Source of the DNA: Prorocentrum cordatum
Lineage: Eukaryota > Sar > Dinophyceae > Prorocentrales > Prorocentraceae
Assembly (NCBI GenBank): GCA_963575745.1
Contig: CAUYUJ010007225.1
Span: forward strand, 228,875-292,874
Reading direction: 5' to 3'
Length of the DNA stretch: 64,000 bases
This document shows, in pieces, positions 22,255 through 35,100 of this stretch (the stretch's first letter is position 1; each line of letters begins with the position of its first letter). The position numbers and the translations under genes are program-made. The notes under the pieces were generated by a model, which saw nothing but the letters and a program-made list of their open reading frames with translations, did not search any database and had not been told where the DNA came from.

Positions 22255-23565
22255 CGCGTTTTCAGGCTTCGGATGCTCCAAGATGGCCCCAGAAGCCCCC
22301 ACCACCGCCCCAAGACGGCTCGAGAGGCCCCCAAGAGGGCCCCAAGAAGGTCCAAGAGGGCCCCAAAACGCCCCCAGAGGACCCACGAGGGCTCCAAGAC
22401 GGTTTCAAGAGGGACTCAAGAGGGGGAGCAGTTCGAGCCTTCTGCCCCAAGAGGCTGCCAGGAGGCCCCAAGCGGCTCCCAAGAGAGTCCAGGAGGCCCC
22501 CTGGAGGCCCCTCAACGGCCCCAAAACTGCCCCCAAGAGGCCCCAACAGGCCCCCCAACGGCCCCCAAACTGCACCCGAGAGGCCCCGAGAAGCCACGAA
22601 CGCGCAAGCAAACGCCTGCGATGGCACAGTACGGGCTGGCGGAAAACAACGAATCGATCCGCCGCCCCTCCGGGTACGGCGTGTGAGATCCCCGCCGCGT
22701 GGTCTGCAACAATTCCTTTCCCTCCGTCCCCTTGCCCACGCACTCCTCGTATCAAGTCCCTTCTTTAGAGCCCTGGCAACCCCTCCTAGGCTCCTCCCCA
22801 GGCCTGCTCATTCCGCCGGTCCAAGGATCCAAGCTGAGGACTGGGTGTCCGCTGGCGGCCACTTTGCCCTCAACTCAAGCAGGCCTTCGCACGGGAGACT
22901 TCCTGAAACCCTAATGGGCACTCTTCGGAGCCTCTTGGAGCTCTCTTGGGTTCCTTTGGCCCCTCCTTGGGGCCCTCTGGGACCGTCTCGGACCCCTCCG
23001 AAGCCTTCTTCGGGGCATGCTCCGCCGAAAAATTCGCTGTTTCGGCCTCTTTGCGCCTCTTGCAGCATCTTGCGCCACTCTCGGGGCCTCTCCGGCCACG
23101 TTGGAATCTCTACACGGCCTCCTGGGCCGTCCTGAAGGTCTCCTGGACCCATCTTCGGCCGTCTGGCCGCCCTTTTGGAGCCTTCTTGGGCCGTTTTCGC
23201 CGCGCCCGGGGGGCCCATGCCTTCTGAGGCCTCAAAAACTCGTCGGAGTGCTCCATTCTGCCTCTCCGTATCTCTCTTGTTCGCTCCAGCATTTTGGACA
23301 CCTTCGGAAGCCTTTTTTGGCCGTCTTCCGAGCCTGTTCGGGCCCTTTTTAATGGCCTTCTTGGACCCTTCTCCGCGTCTTTTTCGACTCTCTGGGGCCG
23401 TCTTCGCCCCCTCGCCCAAACTCTGCGCCAAGGTGGAACAAGAGGCCGTCTCAGACCCCCCTCTCGCCCTCCGGTGCGCAAATTCAGGAGGGTTTCTGGA
23501 AACCCTCTGGGGCCGTCTTCGATCCCCGCCCCTCCCGCACTCTGGTATCTTTTCAACTCCCCTCC
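22255..23565. repeat. CCAAGA-type arrays, two opposite blocks
   Basis: Plus-oriented words at 22,260-22,600 (CCCCAAGAGG) and complementary words at 22,900-23,560 (GGCCGTCTT, CTTGGGG), separated by about 300 bases without repeats. Confidence 0.65.
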
Positions 23566-24400
23566 TTCTCTTCCGCCACGCCTCCCAAACTCCCCACGTT
23601 CCCCAAAAGCGCCGGCCGCCGGCCACTGGCAGCAGCACCACTACCACCACCACCACCCGCGCCCCTAGCGGCACAAGTGCCTGCCCGAACAGCTGCCAAA
23701 CCCAGAGTTTCTAGCTCCCCGCCACTTCCTGCGATCCTCCTTCCGCCTTGCGCGCCTCCATGGATTCGGCGTTAGCATCACAATTCTTAGTTCCATCTCT
23801 TGTCTGGCCACTCCAGAGACTCCTCCAAACACGCACACGTACATTGGATACCCCGCGCAAGGCGCAAGCACTCTCCATGCGCATTCTCAGCGGCTGCGTG
23901 CCGCTAGCGCAACCACTGCCTCCGACAAGTAAGCCGTGTCGCCTACAAGCCAGAATGGCTACACATCCACGACTAAGACCCGCCTTCGACCACGGCGCTG
24001 AAACGTGCAGTTGCATGGTGTCCAAGCCCTGCGATACTGAGCCATCCAGAGGGAATTCTACCAAAACCGACTCGCCTAAAACGTCGCAGACAAGCGAGCC
24101 CAATGAGGCCTGCAAAGGCTATGGGGCCTACCCCGATGAGGGCCGTCGCTTCAGAAGGCCCACAAGCCCCATGACCCAATGATGCCTGCAATGGCTACTG
24201 GGCCTCCCTGAAGAGAACAGCACGCTTCAGAAGGCCTCACAGCCGCACGAGCCCTGTGAGACATGCAATGGACACATGTCCAACCATGCCAGTCAGTGTG
24301 CAACAACTACCTGGCCTGCGGAGCCTCAAAGCCCCTTGAGCCCCCCAAAAGGAATTGTAGTACAAACGGCCCGCCTGAAATGACCAAGAACACCTCGCCC
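23565..24400. other. No recognised gene; weak ~80 bp duplication
   Basis: Mostly unique-looking. At 24,105-24,280 two ~80-base segments resemble each other (GCCTGCAA-GGCTA start, CGCTTCAGAAGGCC middle). Confidence 0.3.
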
Positions 24401-25250
24401 AATGAAATGCTCGCCCAATGAAACGGCGTGATCAGCATTGGCGCCGTCATTGGCCGTACCGTCGTCGTTGTCATCATCGTCATCATCATCGCTATTACCA
24501 TCATCATGCGTACTGTTGTCGACGTCGCCATGGCACCGCGCCCACCCACCGACTCGCACTGTAGTGCCCGCTGGGAAGTGCCCACCGGTCAGCGCCACCA
24601 CGGCCGCGTCGGCCGCGCCAAACTAGCTGGCCGCTGTGCGCGCGAACGTGCGCGGGCTAGCGCGGCCGCAACTATGCACCAGCCAACGCCAAGCACTCGT
24701 CGCAATCGCTACTGCATGGATTTTGCAAACCAAGTTGCGGCTGGGTGGGTGCGATGATTGCGCGAGCACTGGAGTTGACAACTCCAAAGTATTCGAACGT
24801 AGAAGCACAACATACATTACTCCACGTATATTGCACTACAAAGGCCGCGCGCATACATTGCACAACGTAGATGGCACCGCATAGTTGAGCATCCGGGTAA
24901 GACCATAACTTGTACAACGTAGAATGCACAATATAGATCGGACCATATATATACACATAACATAACATAAGTATGTCGCGCCACGTATTTTGCACATGAA
25001 TGCATTGCATAGCGTCGATTACTAAAAGCACACTGCTTGGGGTCCAAGCTGGCTTATACGTTGTGCATCCCATGTGTTGTTATCTATGTGGTGCAATCTA
25101 TTCGGTGCGATTATGCGAGGCCACGACGGGGCGGCGACGGCGACAACATAGCCGCCAGACCGCCAGACTGGCCCACACGACGGGAAGCGACGAGAAGCGA
25201 CGGGGCAGCGACGGCGACAATATAGCCGCCCGACCGCCACACCAGCCCAG
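24400..25250 (-). repeat. Fragment of the satellite complex (inverted)
   Basis: The dispersed ~400 bp module (24,400-24,790), the short-word linker (24,805-25,110) and the ~65 bp unit (25,110-25,250) occur in minus orientation, as at 15,650-18,190 but without the ~290 bp units. Confidence 0.6.
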
Positions 25251-25259
25251 TTCCTTAGG

Positions 25260-26090
25260 AAATAAGAACCCTCAAGCACAAGCGCTGCTTGGGGCAAGGG
25301 AATGCTACTCTGCTCTCTCTCCCGATCATGTCTTGGTTTGCCCTGGTCTCTTCTGCGCACTGCCTAGTCACACAGACAACCTGTGAACATCTCGTCATCC
25401 CTGCGTGTTTTTCTCTCGGGTCGTCTTCGGCCTGGTCTCCCTGTGCTTTCCGCTCGCACCGTCTTCGGCTGCCCCGAAAGGCGTTCTCGCTCGGCGCCTG
25501 CCGAAAGCGGGCTCCCCTCCCAAAACATCTTCCGTTGCGTTGTTTTTGTTTGTTTGTTTTGTTTTGCTTTCCTCCACCCTTCTTGTTTTCTTTTTCGGGA
25601 GCGGCAGAGAGGGGGTGACGAAGAGAGGGGGGGGGGGAGGTATTATTGCTCGAGGCAAATGCTGCGCACAGCTCGCAGGGCTACGCACGCGCGAATGCAA
25701 TCGGATATCATAGAAGCCCGCAGAACCAAAGCCAGCCCGCCATATTGCGGCCCAGTCGCAAGCAACGCGAATGCACGCCAATCGCAACACAACCAGAGGC
25801 CAGTCGCTGCGAACTAACTTCAAAACGCGCGGCCATCGAGGTCACGGGCCAGAATGCCGAGAAACCACGGGCCGCCACGGGACCATGGAGCCACGAGCCA
25901 CGGGGCGCTCGGAGCCACGGTGCAACGGAACGCAAGAACAACCAACATCTGCAACGCGGTAAGTTCGCATTGCGCCACTGGTGAAATGCGCCTGCCGACA
26001 GCGCGGGCACAACGATCTTACGCAGCGGCTGCAAACAAACGCTCTGGTTGTTTAGATTCGAAATTCCTCATGAACTGAATCATGATACGC
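25260..26090. other. No recognised gene
   Basis: Moderate complexity, with a GT-rich run at 25,545-25,570 and a G-run near 25,630. Open frames are short and mutually overlapping. Confidence 0.3.
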
Positions 26091-26104
26091 ACACCTCCCT
26101 AGTC

Positions 26105-26294
26105 TTATTTCGGGCGTGTCCCCCTACAGGGGGATTGTCGACGACAAATAAAAGATACAAACAATACCCCCAAAAGGTTAAACAATACTGAAAAAATAAT
26201 GCCTGGTCTATTTTTGGATTATTTTTGGATTATTTTTGGGGTATTTTTTATTCTTCGTCGAAAATCCCCCTGTAGGGGGACAGGCCCGACTTAA
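26105..26294. mobile_element. MITE-like element with ~40 bp terminal inverted repeats and 8 bp target duplication
   Basis: Left arm 26,111-26,144 and right arm 26,254-26,287 are inverted copies with two mismatches; each arm also holds the palindrome CCCCCTACAGGGGG. The interior is AT-rich and unlike its surroundings. CCCTAGTC occurs immediately outside on both sides (26,097-26,104 and 26,295-26,302) in direct orientation, as an 8-base target-site duplication should. Eight-base duplications are typical of hAT-type elements. A TTA also sits at each edge, which would fit a Harbinger-type 3-base duplication, but that would leave mismatched ends. No protein is encoded, so it would be non-autonomous. 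Confidence 0.8.
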
Positions 26295-26685
26295 CCCTAG
26301 TCCTCACCCCCCTCTTGGCCGCTTCCGACTTTCTTCAGACTTTGGCTCCCTGGAGGGCTGGGCTCCTTCCCCGGGACCGGCTCTTCATCCCTAACCGCTT
26401 CTTGACGGTCCCGCTGCCTGGTGCCCGATGAGGACCCCCAGAGGCCGGAGACTGGCATAAACTTTTCGCCGCGAGTATGCTTCACAACGAGGGGATGTCT
26501 GGGCCTCGAACCTGGCGAAGAGCCCGGCCATGCCCAGCTGCGGCGGCGGCAGCCCTCGCCGGCGAGCGGGCAGGCCCGGGAGCCGCCGGGAGGTCCTGCC
26601 CTTCATTCTCCGCCAGTGTCCAGGGGGCACGGGCCCGACCCACCGGCGCGCCAGGGCGCTCGCGTCCCGCGCCGCCGAGGCCCCG

Positions 26686-26840
<155 letters not shown>

Positions 26841-27284
26841 CAGTTTTTGTTGCTTGCAGTCTCCTCCTCCTGGTCCTCCTGGTCCTGCTCCTGGTCCTTC
26901 TCTCCTTCCCCTTGCCCTTCCCATTTTCCCTCCCCTTCTTTCTTCTTCCTCATGCCTGTTTCCTGCATGGCCCTTGGTCTTGTTTGTCAATCGGTGCCAG
27001 TGCTTTGCGCTCCCCGGGGGAACCACCCTTCTCACTAAATGCTTGGCACTTCGCTTGAGGGGGGATCCCACCTCATGAACTCGTTAGGATTGGGGCCCTC
27101 CGCTCGGGTGATGCCTATGTGTTGGGAGGGCGGGTGGGAGCGAGCGAGACGGCAGTCCTTCGGGGGGTAGCTTGAATAATGCTCCTTTTTCCACACATGT
27201 TTCGTGGGGTTCTGGTTTTCTTCTCTGTCGCGTCGCACCCGCGTCACCTCACACACACCTCCCCTCCCCCCACACACACAGCAC

Positions 27285-27400
27285 AGCACAGCTCGCACAG
27301 CTCAGCACAGCTCAGCTCAGCACAGCACAGCTCAGCACGGCACAGCTCACCGCAGCACAGCACAGCACAGCACGGCAGAGCACAGCACAGCGGGTCGAAG
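27285..27400. repeat. CAGCA-type pentanucleotide repeat
   Basis: CACAG/CTCAG words repeat for about 115 bases directly before the 90 bp array. Confidence 0.85.
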
Positions 27401-27404
27401 AGCG

Positions 27405-29280
27405 TGGCAGGAGTGGCACTTTCTCGACACCACAGGGGGTGCGCAGAGGGTGGTCCCTCAGGGCGGCCTCTATCCGTGACACGCTCGCAGATCGTGGCAG
27501 GAGTGGCATTTTCTCGACACCACAGGGGGTGCGCAGAGGGTGGTCCCTCAGCGCGGCCTCTATCCGTGACACGCTCGCAGATCACGGCATTTTCTCGACA
27601 GGGGGTGCGCAGAGGGTGGTCCCTCAGCGCGGCCTCTATCCGTGACACGCTCGCAGATCGTGGCAGGAGTGGCACTTTCTCGACGCCGCAGGGGGTGCGC
27701 AGAGGGTGGTCCCTCAGTGCGGCCTCTATCCGTGACACGCTCGCAGATCGTGGCAGGAGTGGCACTTTCTCGACACCACAGAGGGTGCGCAAAAAGTGGT
27801 CCGTCAGCGCGGCCTCTATCCGTGACACGCTCGCAGATCGTTGCAGGAGTGGCACTTTCTCGACACCACAGGGGGTGCGCAGAGGGTGGTCCCTCAGCGC
27901 GGCCTCTATCCGTGACACGCTCGCAGATCGTGGCAGGAGTGGCACTTTCTCGACACCACAGGGGGTGCGCAGAGGGTGGTCCCTCAGCGCGGCCTCCTCG
28001 TCCCTCAGCGCGGCCTCTATCCGTGACACGCTCGCAGATCGTGGCAGGAATGGCACTTTCTCGACACCACAGGGGGTGCGCAAAGGGTGGTCCCTCAGCG
28101 CGGCCTCTATCCGTGACACGCTCGCAGATCGTGGCAGGAGTGGCACTTTCTCGACACCACGGGGGGTGCGCAAAAGGTGGTCCTTCAGCGCGGCCTCTAT
28201 CCGTGACACGCTCGCAGATCGTGGCAGGAATGGCACTTTCTCAACACCACAAGGCGTGCGCAAAAGGTGGTCCCTCAGCGCGGCCTCTATCCGTGACACG
28301 CTCGCAGATCGTGGCAAGAATGGCACTTTCTCGACACCACAAGGGGTGCGCAAAAAGTGGTCCCTCAGCGCGGCCTCTATCCGTGACACGCTCGCAGATC
28401 GTGGCAGGAGTGGCACTTTCTCGACACCACAGAGGGTGCGCAGAAAGTGGTCCGTCAGCGCGGCCTCTATCCGTGACACGCTCGCAGATCGTGGCAAGAG
28501 TGGCACTTTCTCGACACCACAAGGGGTGCGCAAAAGGTGGTCCCTCAGCGCGGCCTCTATCCGTGACACGCTCGCAAGTCGTGGCAAGAGTGGCACTTTC
28601 TCGACACCACAGGGGGTGCGCAGAAGGTGGTCCCTCAGCGCGGCCTCTAGCCGTGACACGCTCGCAGATCGTGGCAGGAGTGGCACTTTCTCAACGCCAC
28701 CAAGGGTGCGCAGAGGGTGGTCCCTCAGCGCGGCCTCTATCCGTGACACGCTCGCAGATCGTGGCAAGAATGGCACTTTCTCGACACCACGGGGGATGCG
28801 CAGAAAGTGGTCCCTCAGCGCGGCCTCTATCCGTGGCACGCTCGCAGATCGTGGCAGAAGTGGCACTTTCTCGACACCACAAGGGGTGCGCAGAAGGTGG
28901 CCCCTCAACGCGGCATCTATCCGTGACGCGCTCGCAGATCGTGGCGGGAGTGGCACTTTCTCGACAACACAGGGGGTGCGCAGATGGTGGTCCCTCAGCG
29001 CGGCCGCTATGCACGACGGTCGTCCATGGCATAGCAGGCGTGGCACTTTCTCGACAACACAGGGGGTGCGCAGGGGGTGGTCCCTCACCGCGGCCGCTAT
29101 GCACGACGGTCGTCCAGGGCATAGCAGGCGCGGTATTTTCTCGACACCATAGAGGCTGCGCAGGGGGTGGTCCCTCACCGCGGCCGCCATGCACGACGGT
29201 CGTCCAGGGCATAGCAGGCGTGGCACTTTCTCGACACCATAGAGGGTGCGCAGGGGGTGGTCCCTCACCGCGGCCGCTGG
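27405..29280. repeat. 90 bp tandem array, about 21 copies
   Basis: The unit contains GGCACTTTCTCGACACCACA, GGGGTGCGCAGAGGGTGGTC, CCTCAGCGCGGCC and CGTGACACGCTCGCAGATC. The spacing is exactly 90 bases for most copies (for example 27,661, 27,751, 27,841). One copy near 27,590 is shortened and one near 27,990 carries an internal duplication. The last four copies (from about 29,000) are a variant with GCACGACGGTCGTCCA. Both strands stay open for more than 570 codons in several frames because 90 is divisible by three. Substitutions fall without clear codon preference by eye, so I do not call a gene. Confidence 0.9.
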
Positions 29281-29529
29281 CTGGCTCGAATCTGTCCTCG
29301 ATGGAGGATAGAAGGCTAGGAAGAGGGAGGAGGTTCAAGCAATATGGCGTTGGATGACACAGAGGGGAACATTCGCGACGAAGGCTGAGAACGCAGAATT
29401 GTGCATACATGGTAAACTTTAGCAAGCACATGAGATTTAAATTAAGCATGTGGGGTTCCTCGGTAGCGTAATTAACATACACCCTTCCCGACCCGATCTG
29501 CGACAAACCAGGGCCAATGCCAACATTCT

Positions 29530-30125
29530 CCCTCCCAGCCGCTTGCAATGAACAGTGCGAAGTGCATATTGCACCAAGAACTGGATCATGCGCCGACGCC
29601 CCGCGATCGCTCTGCACTGGTTTTCGACCAGGACGGCGGGGGGGACCAGCATACTGCCTGCGGTGTGCAATACAAGTACCCCCCGACCATCCATTGGAAC
29701 AAACACAATACAAGTTGCACTTTGCACCAACAGCTGGATCATGCGCGGGCTCCCAGCGATCACTTGGCAGTAGTTTTTGCAAGGGCAGCGGTGGGGCTGG
29801 CGTATCGCCAGCTGTGTGCAATGCCAGCGCTCCCCCTCCCATCCCTGGCAAACACATGATAACATTAAGTTCGCTTGGTATCAGCATCTGGATCAGGCGC
29901 GAGGCCCCGCGGTCACGTTGCATGGTTTTTGGCAGGGACGGCGGGGGGGGGGGCAGCATATTGCCCGCTGTGAGCAGGCCCACCACCCCTGTCAATAACA
30001 AATGCAACATGATTGCTGGTGCACACCCACACACACTACACAATGCTGGCAAACTCGCCGTCACTTTGCAGTGTGTTTTGAAAGGGATGGTGGTGGTTGG
30101 GAGGGTGTCGCCGTATTGCCCAACG
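29530..30125. repeat. ~153 bp tandem repeat, four degenerate copies
   Basis: Copies begin at CTGGATCA-type words at 29,581, 29,734 and 29,888; a fourth, more diverged copy covers about 30,040-30,120. Each holds GTTTTTG-x-CAGGGACGGC and a GTGTGCAA-like end. The 498-codon minus-strand frame from 30,187 to 28,691 runs through this array and the 90 bp array and is not a credible gene. Confidence 0.75.
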
Positions 30126-30369
30126 TGGCGCACCTGGTGCGCGTGGCGCAACTGGCATGTGCGGCTCACCTCACGGGCGTCGCGCATCTGGCTGGGGTCT
30201 GCATTGGTTCCCGACGGTTGTCGATGGCGACCGCTGAAAATGCTAAGACTCGGGTGCTACTTATGTGTTGGGAGGGCTGGTGGGAGTGAGCGAGACAGCT
30301 TGCGGCGTTCCCGCTGGGAACCTGGCCCCTCCCCCTACCCCCTGCCTAGCTTTTTTTGGGGGTGGGGTG

Positions 30370-31110
30370 GGGTGGCCCGCGATGTGTCAGACGGCCCTTT
30401 TGGGCCCAAGGTGGCTCCAATATTGTACCCGACGCCCCAATGTGGCTCAAGATAGCGAGAGATGGTTCGTGATAGCTTCCTGCACACTTCCGAAGGCCCC
30501 AAGACGGCCACCAAACAGCTGCCGGCGGAGCCCCCTCCCCCAGGGAACTCCCAAAGGGCCAACACCCCCAAGCGTAACGACAACATAGGATCTGTGACTT
30601 CTCGCCTTTTCGCCTGTGGGCCTTTGCAAGGCCTTGGAATTGCCCAAAGATGGCCCCAGAGAGCCCCCAGAGGCCCCCAATAGGCCCCAAGAAGCACTCC
30701 AGGAAGGTGCTTTTCGGCATCCGAGGGGGGGGGACGTAGAACGGAACACCCGCCCCGAGGAACCCCGGGGCCCAAGATCGCCCCTAAGAAAGACCAGAAG
30801 ACCCCCCCCAGAGAGCCCAACGATAGCCCCAATATCTTCCAAGTAAGCCCCAGGAGGGCTCCGAAGTCCCGAGGTGGTCCCAAGAGGACCCTTGCAGGCC
30901 CCTGGAAAGACCCCACGATAGCCTCAAGAGTCCTCCGACAAGGCTCCCACAACAAAAGGTCCGCGAAGGCCTTCTCCTCCTCCTTCTCCTCCTCTCCCGC
31001 TCGTCCTCCACATCCCCCTTGTCCTCTTTCCCCTCCAACTTTTCCCTTCTCTTCTCCCTCCTCCTCCTCCTCCTCCTCCTGGTCCTCTTCCTGCTCCTCA
31101 TCGTTCTCCT
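30370..31110. repeat. CCAAGA-type array followed by a CTC tract
   Basis: 30,380-30,960 is CCAAGA family; 30,965-31,085 is CTC/CTT-rich. Frames here are Arg/Pro- or Leu-rich repeat translations. Confidence 0.65.
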
Positions 31111-31779
31111 CCTCCGCGGCAGCAGGAGAAGAAAGGCAAGCGAAGCGAGCGAGCGGGCAGCCACTCATAAAGCCAGAACCGATACTCCCAAACCCGGTGG
31201 CGTTGGAAATCCCGGTGGCGACCAGCAAGTAACCGCAGCCAGAATGGCGCGGCGGCGCGACCATAAACACGCAGAGGTCGATTGCTCGGTGTGAGTCAGA
31301 CAAACAACACCGTCAAGGACGAACTAGACCGACAGGCGCACCCAGTCGACATCCGTCAAGTAGGCGACACAAATGCCAAAATATCGTGTCGGCGCAAGAG
31401 TGAAGAGGGGCAACCTCATCACCGCCAAGACTGTAAAGGCAGTAAGACCTGTACCACTTGTCGAAAGCGAGGTCCATGCAGGAGAACGCCGGCCAACGAG
31501 CGTACAGAGCCAGCCGAACCCGAGGTCCAGGTACCGTAAGGTAGGCAGTGCAGCGAGCGACCCAGTGGAACCTTCGGGTCATCAGTAGGGGCCGACGCCA
31601 GCCAGGAGCAGGCCAGGGGGCACCTGACTTCAGCGAATGTGACGCAGCACCACTCCCTGTGTGAACCCTCGCATGAATTCCAGACCACCTGAACGCCATC
31701 AGGAAACAGTATTGGGCAGCAAACCCCAGCCGCCAAGGAAGAACCCAATGAAAAAGGAGGGAGAGCACCCCGGTGCAAC

Positions 31780-32095
31780 AGCTGGCCGCGGTGGCATAAG
31801 GATGCAGGAGGAGAGGAGGGGAAGTGCACGCCAGGCACGGTTGGCACCCCGGTGTGGCAGCTAACCGCTGCAGCAATAGGATGCAAGAGGGGAGGGGAGG
31901 AAGTGCACGCCAGGCACACGGTGTGGGTGCAAACCGCTAACCGCTGTGGCATAAGGATGCAGGGGGAGAGGAAAGGAAGTGCAAACCAGGCACGGTTGGC
32001 ACCCCGGTGTGGCAGCTAACCGCTGCAGCAATCGGATGCAGGAGGGGAGGGAAGGAAGTGCACGCCAGGCACACGGTGTGAGAGGAGGGGGGGAG
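31780..32095. repeat. ~155 bp tandem duplication
   Basis: CACGGTTGGCACCCCGGTGT occurs at 31,836 and 31,991, with matching flanks (AACCGCTGCAGCAAT, GGAAGTGCACGCCAGGCA). Partial units extend to both sides. Confidence 0.75.
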
Positions 32096-32182
32096 AAACA
32101 TGTACTCGATCAATTGATTTTGACAGGGACAACCACGGTGGGCTGCCAGTCCACATTCCCGGTGTGACATCAAAACCGCATC

Positions 32183-35100
32183 TCAGCGAAACTTGGTGGC
32201 GCCCCCCACACTCGGTGTTACTGTCGATGCCACTTCTCGGTCCATGGGCTCTCGGTTGCTCGGCCCCTCTTCCCAGCCGTGCCCAGACCATTCCCACCCT
32301 ACTGCGCGCGGCCAGTGTCGGCGCCCACGAGATCCCGACCATCTCGCGGGGGTGCCTGGCGCCCCCTGTTCGCGCCGACGTGATGTCCCAGGTGTTGTCC
32401 ACGCACCTGCGCACAGTCGATACCCAGGCCCAGCGAGTCGCTCATGGCCCGAACATCGCAGCTGTGGCTGTGAAGTGAGGTCAGGAAGGCGACGCAAGTT
32501 CGCTGGTCGTGCCGACGCGGGTCGAAAGCGCGCGTGGTGCCAGGGGCAGCGTGTTGCACGGCGAAGGCGTGCCAGAAAGATGTGAACGACGCCGTGGGGT
32601 TCCCACTGGGAGTTGTGGACCTGGGCTCTATAGAGCGGCCTTCCAGTGTGGGAGTCCCGTGGTCCTGGATGCTGGCGATCGGCGAACAGCCTGGGCGTCC
32701 ACCCACGTCCCGTCCGACGAGTCTGGGATGCCCCCCTGTTGGGCTGCCGGCCCGTCTCGGCGGTCGAGCTCACGCTCCACCCTCTGGCGCGCTTTGCAGG
32801 GGTGCAGGGGTTGCCCCGTGGCTGCTTGTAGAGGCGTCCGCCCGTATCGAGTCGCCGGCAGAGGAGGGAGGACGAATAGGGGCGAAAGGGCTCCTCGCCT
32901 CCTCGCAACCAGCTGTAGGCTGGCTTCGTTGTCCCGCTCGTCAGGGGAAATCTGACGCGTGGGCGCGGTGGAACTTCCCAGTGCCGTCTGGAGGGTGGCT
33001 TCACTGTCGGGCAGGCCGTCGGGCCGGCCGTGGGAGTGGGCGTCGGGCAAGGCCTCAGGTAGAGTGTTGGGTAGGGTGTCAGGTTGGGTGTTGGGAATGG
33101 TGTCGGGTGAGGTGTGAGACTGGTCGTGGGGCTGTCGTGGAGCTGGCCATGAGACTGGCCGTGGGGCTGGCTGTCGGGCTGGCCGTCGGGCAGGCCATTG
33201 TGCTGGCGGTCGGGCTGGCCGTCGGACTGGCCGTCCGGCTGGCCGTGGGGCTGGCCGGGCTGGCCGTGGGACTGGCCGTGGGGCTGGCAGTCGAGCTGGT
33301 CGTGGGGCTGGCAGCCGGGCTGGCCGTCGGGCTGGCCGTGGGGCTGGCAGTCGGGTTGGCCGTGGGGCAGGCCGAGGGGCTGGTCGTGGGGCTGGCAGTC
33401 GGGCTGACCGAGGGGCAGTCGGTCGGGCTGGCTGTGGGGCTGGCCGTGAGGCTGGTCGTGGGGTTGAAAGTCGGGCTGGCCGCGGGACTGGCCATAGGCC
33501 TGGTCGTGTGGGAGGCCGTGGGGCTGGTCGTCGGGCTGGCCGTGGGATCGGCCGTGGGGCTGGCAGTCGGGCTGGCCGTCAGGCTGGCCGTGGGGGTGGC
33601 AGTCCGGTTGGCCGTAGGGCTGGCCGTGGGGCTGGCAGTCGGGCTTGCCCTGGGTCTGGCCGCAGGGCTGGCCGCGGGGCTGGCAGTCGGGCTGGCCCCA
33701 GAGCTGGCCGTCGGGCTGGACGTCGGGCTGGCCGTCCGGCTGGCCGGGCTGGCCGTGGGACCGGCCGTGGGGCTGGCACTCGGGCTGGCCGTCGGGCTGG
33801 CCGTGGGGCTGGCCGTGGGGCTGGCCGTGGGGCTGCCCGCGGGACTGGCAGTCGGTCTGGCCACGGGGCGTCAAGCGGGCCGTGGGGCTGGCAGCCGGCC
33901 AGGCAGTGGGGCTGGCAGTCGGGCTGGCCGCGGGGCTGGTCGCCAAGCTGGCCGAAGGGCTGGCCATTGGGCTGGCCGTCGGACTGGCCGTGGGGCTGGC
34001 TGTCGGCCTAGTCGTTGGTCTGGCAGTCGGGCTGGCCGCCGGGCTGGCCGTGGGGCTGCCAATCGTATTGGCCGTGGGGCCGGCCGTAGGGCTGGCAGTC
34101 GGGCTTGCCGTGGGGCTGGTCGTGGGGCTGGCCGCGGGGCTGGCAGTCGGGCTGGCCTCGGGGCTGGCCTTCGGGCTGGCCGTGGGGCTGGCCGTGGGAC
34201 TGGCCGTGGGGCTGGCAGTCGAGCTGGTCGTGGGGCTGGCAGCCGGGCTGGCCGTCAGGCTTTCCGTGGGGCTGGCAGTCGGGTTGGCCGTGGGGCTGCC
34301 CGTGGGGCTGGCAGCCGAGCTGGCCGTGGGGCTGGCCGTGGGGCTGGCCGTCCGGCTGGCCGGGCTGGCCGTGGGACCGGCCTTGGGGCTGGCAGTCGGG
34401 CGGGCCAACGGGCTGGCCGTGGGGCGGGCCGTAGGGCAAGCCGCGGGGCTGGCCGTGGGGCTGGCAGTCAGGCTGGCCACGGGGCGGGCCAACGGGCTGG
34501 CCGTCAGGCGGGCCATGATGGGGCTGGCAGCCGGCAGACCGTGAGGCTGGCAGCCGGGCAGCCCGGGGGGCAGGCCGCCAGGCTGGCAGCCGGGCTGGCC
34601 GGGAGGCTGGCCGGGGGGCAAGTCGTCGGGCACGCCTCGCGCCGCCGCGGCGGCGCCGGCCACCGCGCCGCCGCCGCCGCCGCCGGCGAGGAGCCAGCAG
34701 CGGCGGCGGCAGCGGCGGCAGCAGCGGCCGCCGCGACAGCGGCCGTCACGCCGGCCACGGCGCCGCTGGCCGCCGCCGCCGCCGGAGGGGAGCCGGGGCG
34801 GCGGCAGCAGCAGTGGCGGTGGCAGCGGCGGCGCAGCGGCGGCGGCCGCGCCGCCGGCGGGGAGCGGCAGCGGCGGCGGCGGAAGCAGGGCCCGACGGGG
34901 TGCCGCCCTCGGGCGCCGGCGCGGCCGCAGCGGCCGAGGCGCCGCCCGACGCCGCCGCCGACGCGGAGCTGCCCGCGGCCGCAGGGGGGCGGCCGCGGCA
35001 GCAGGGGGCGCGGCCGCGCGCGCGGCCAGCAGGGCCGCCCAGGCCAGAGGCCGGCGGCCGCCGCGGCCTCCGCGGCCTCCGCTGCGCCCAGGGCCGCGCC

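Noticed and set aside
27405-29280. CRISPR-like array
   Set aside because: Units are contiguous 90-base tandem repeats without unique spacers, in eukaryotic-type DNA.
27179-29357. ORFs of 571-674 codons as a repeat-protein gene
   Set aside because: Several frames on both strands are equally open across a 90-base array. No start context, signal peptide or non-repeat domain supports one of them.
28691-30187. 498-codon minus-strand ORF
   Set aside because: It crosses two unrelated tandem arrays and has no recognisable domain.
30425-30455. Third spliced-leader relic (GGCTCAAG word)
   Set aside because: Only the last nine or so bases match, and the word belongs to the CCAAGA repeat family.
31280-31640. 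Zinc-finger-like cysteine cluster in a plus-strand frame
   Set aside because: A single short C-x2-C pair in a frame that is open by chance; no family resemblance.
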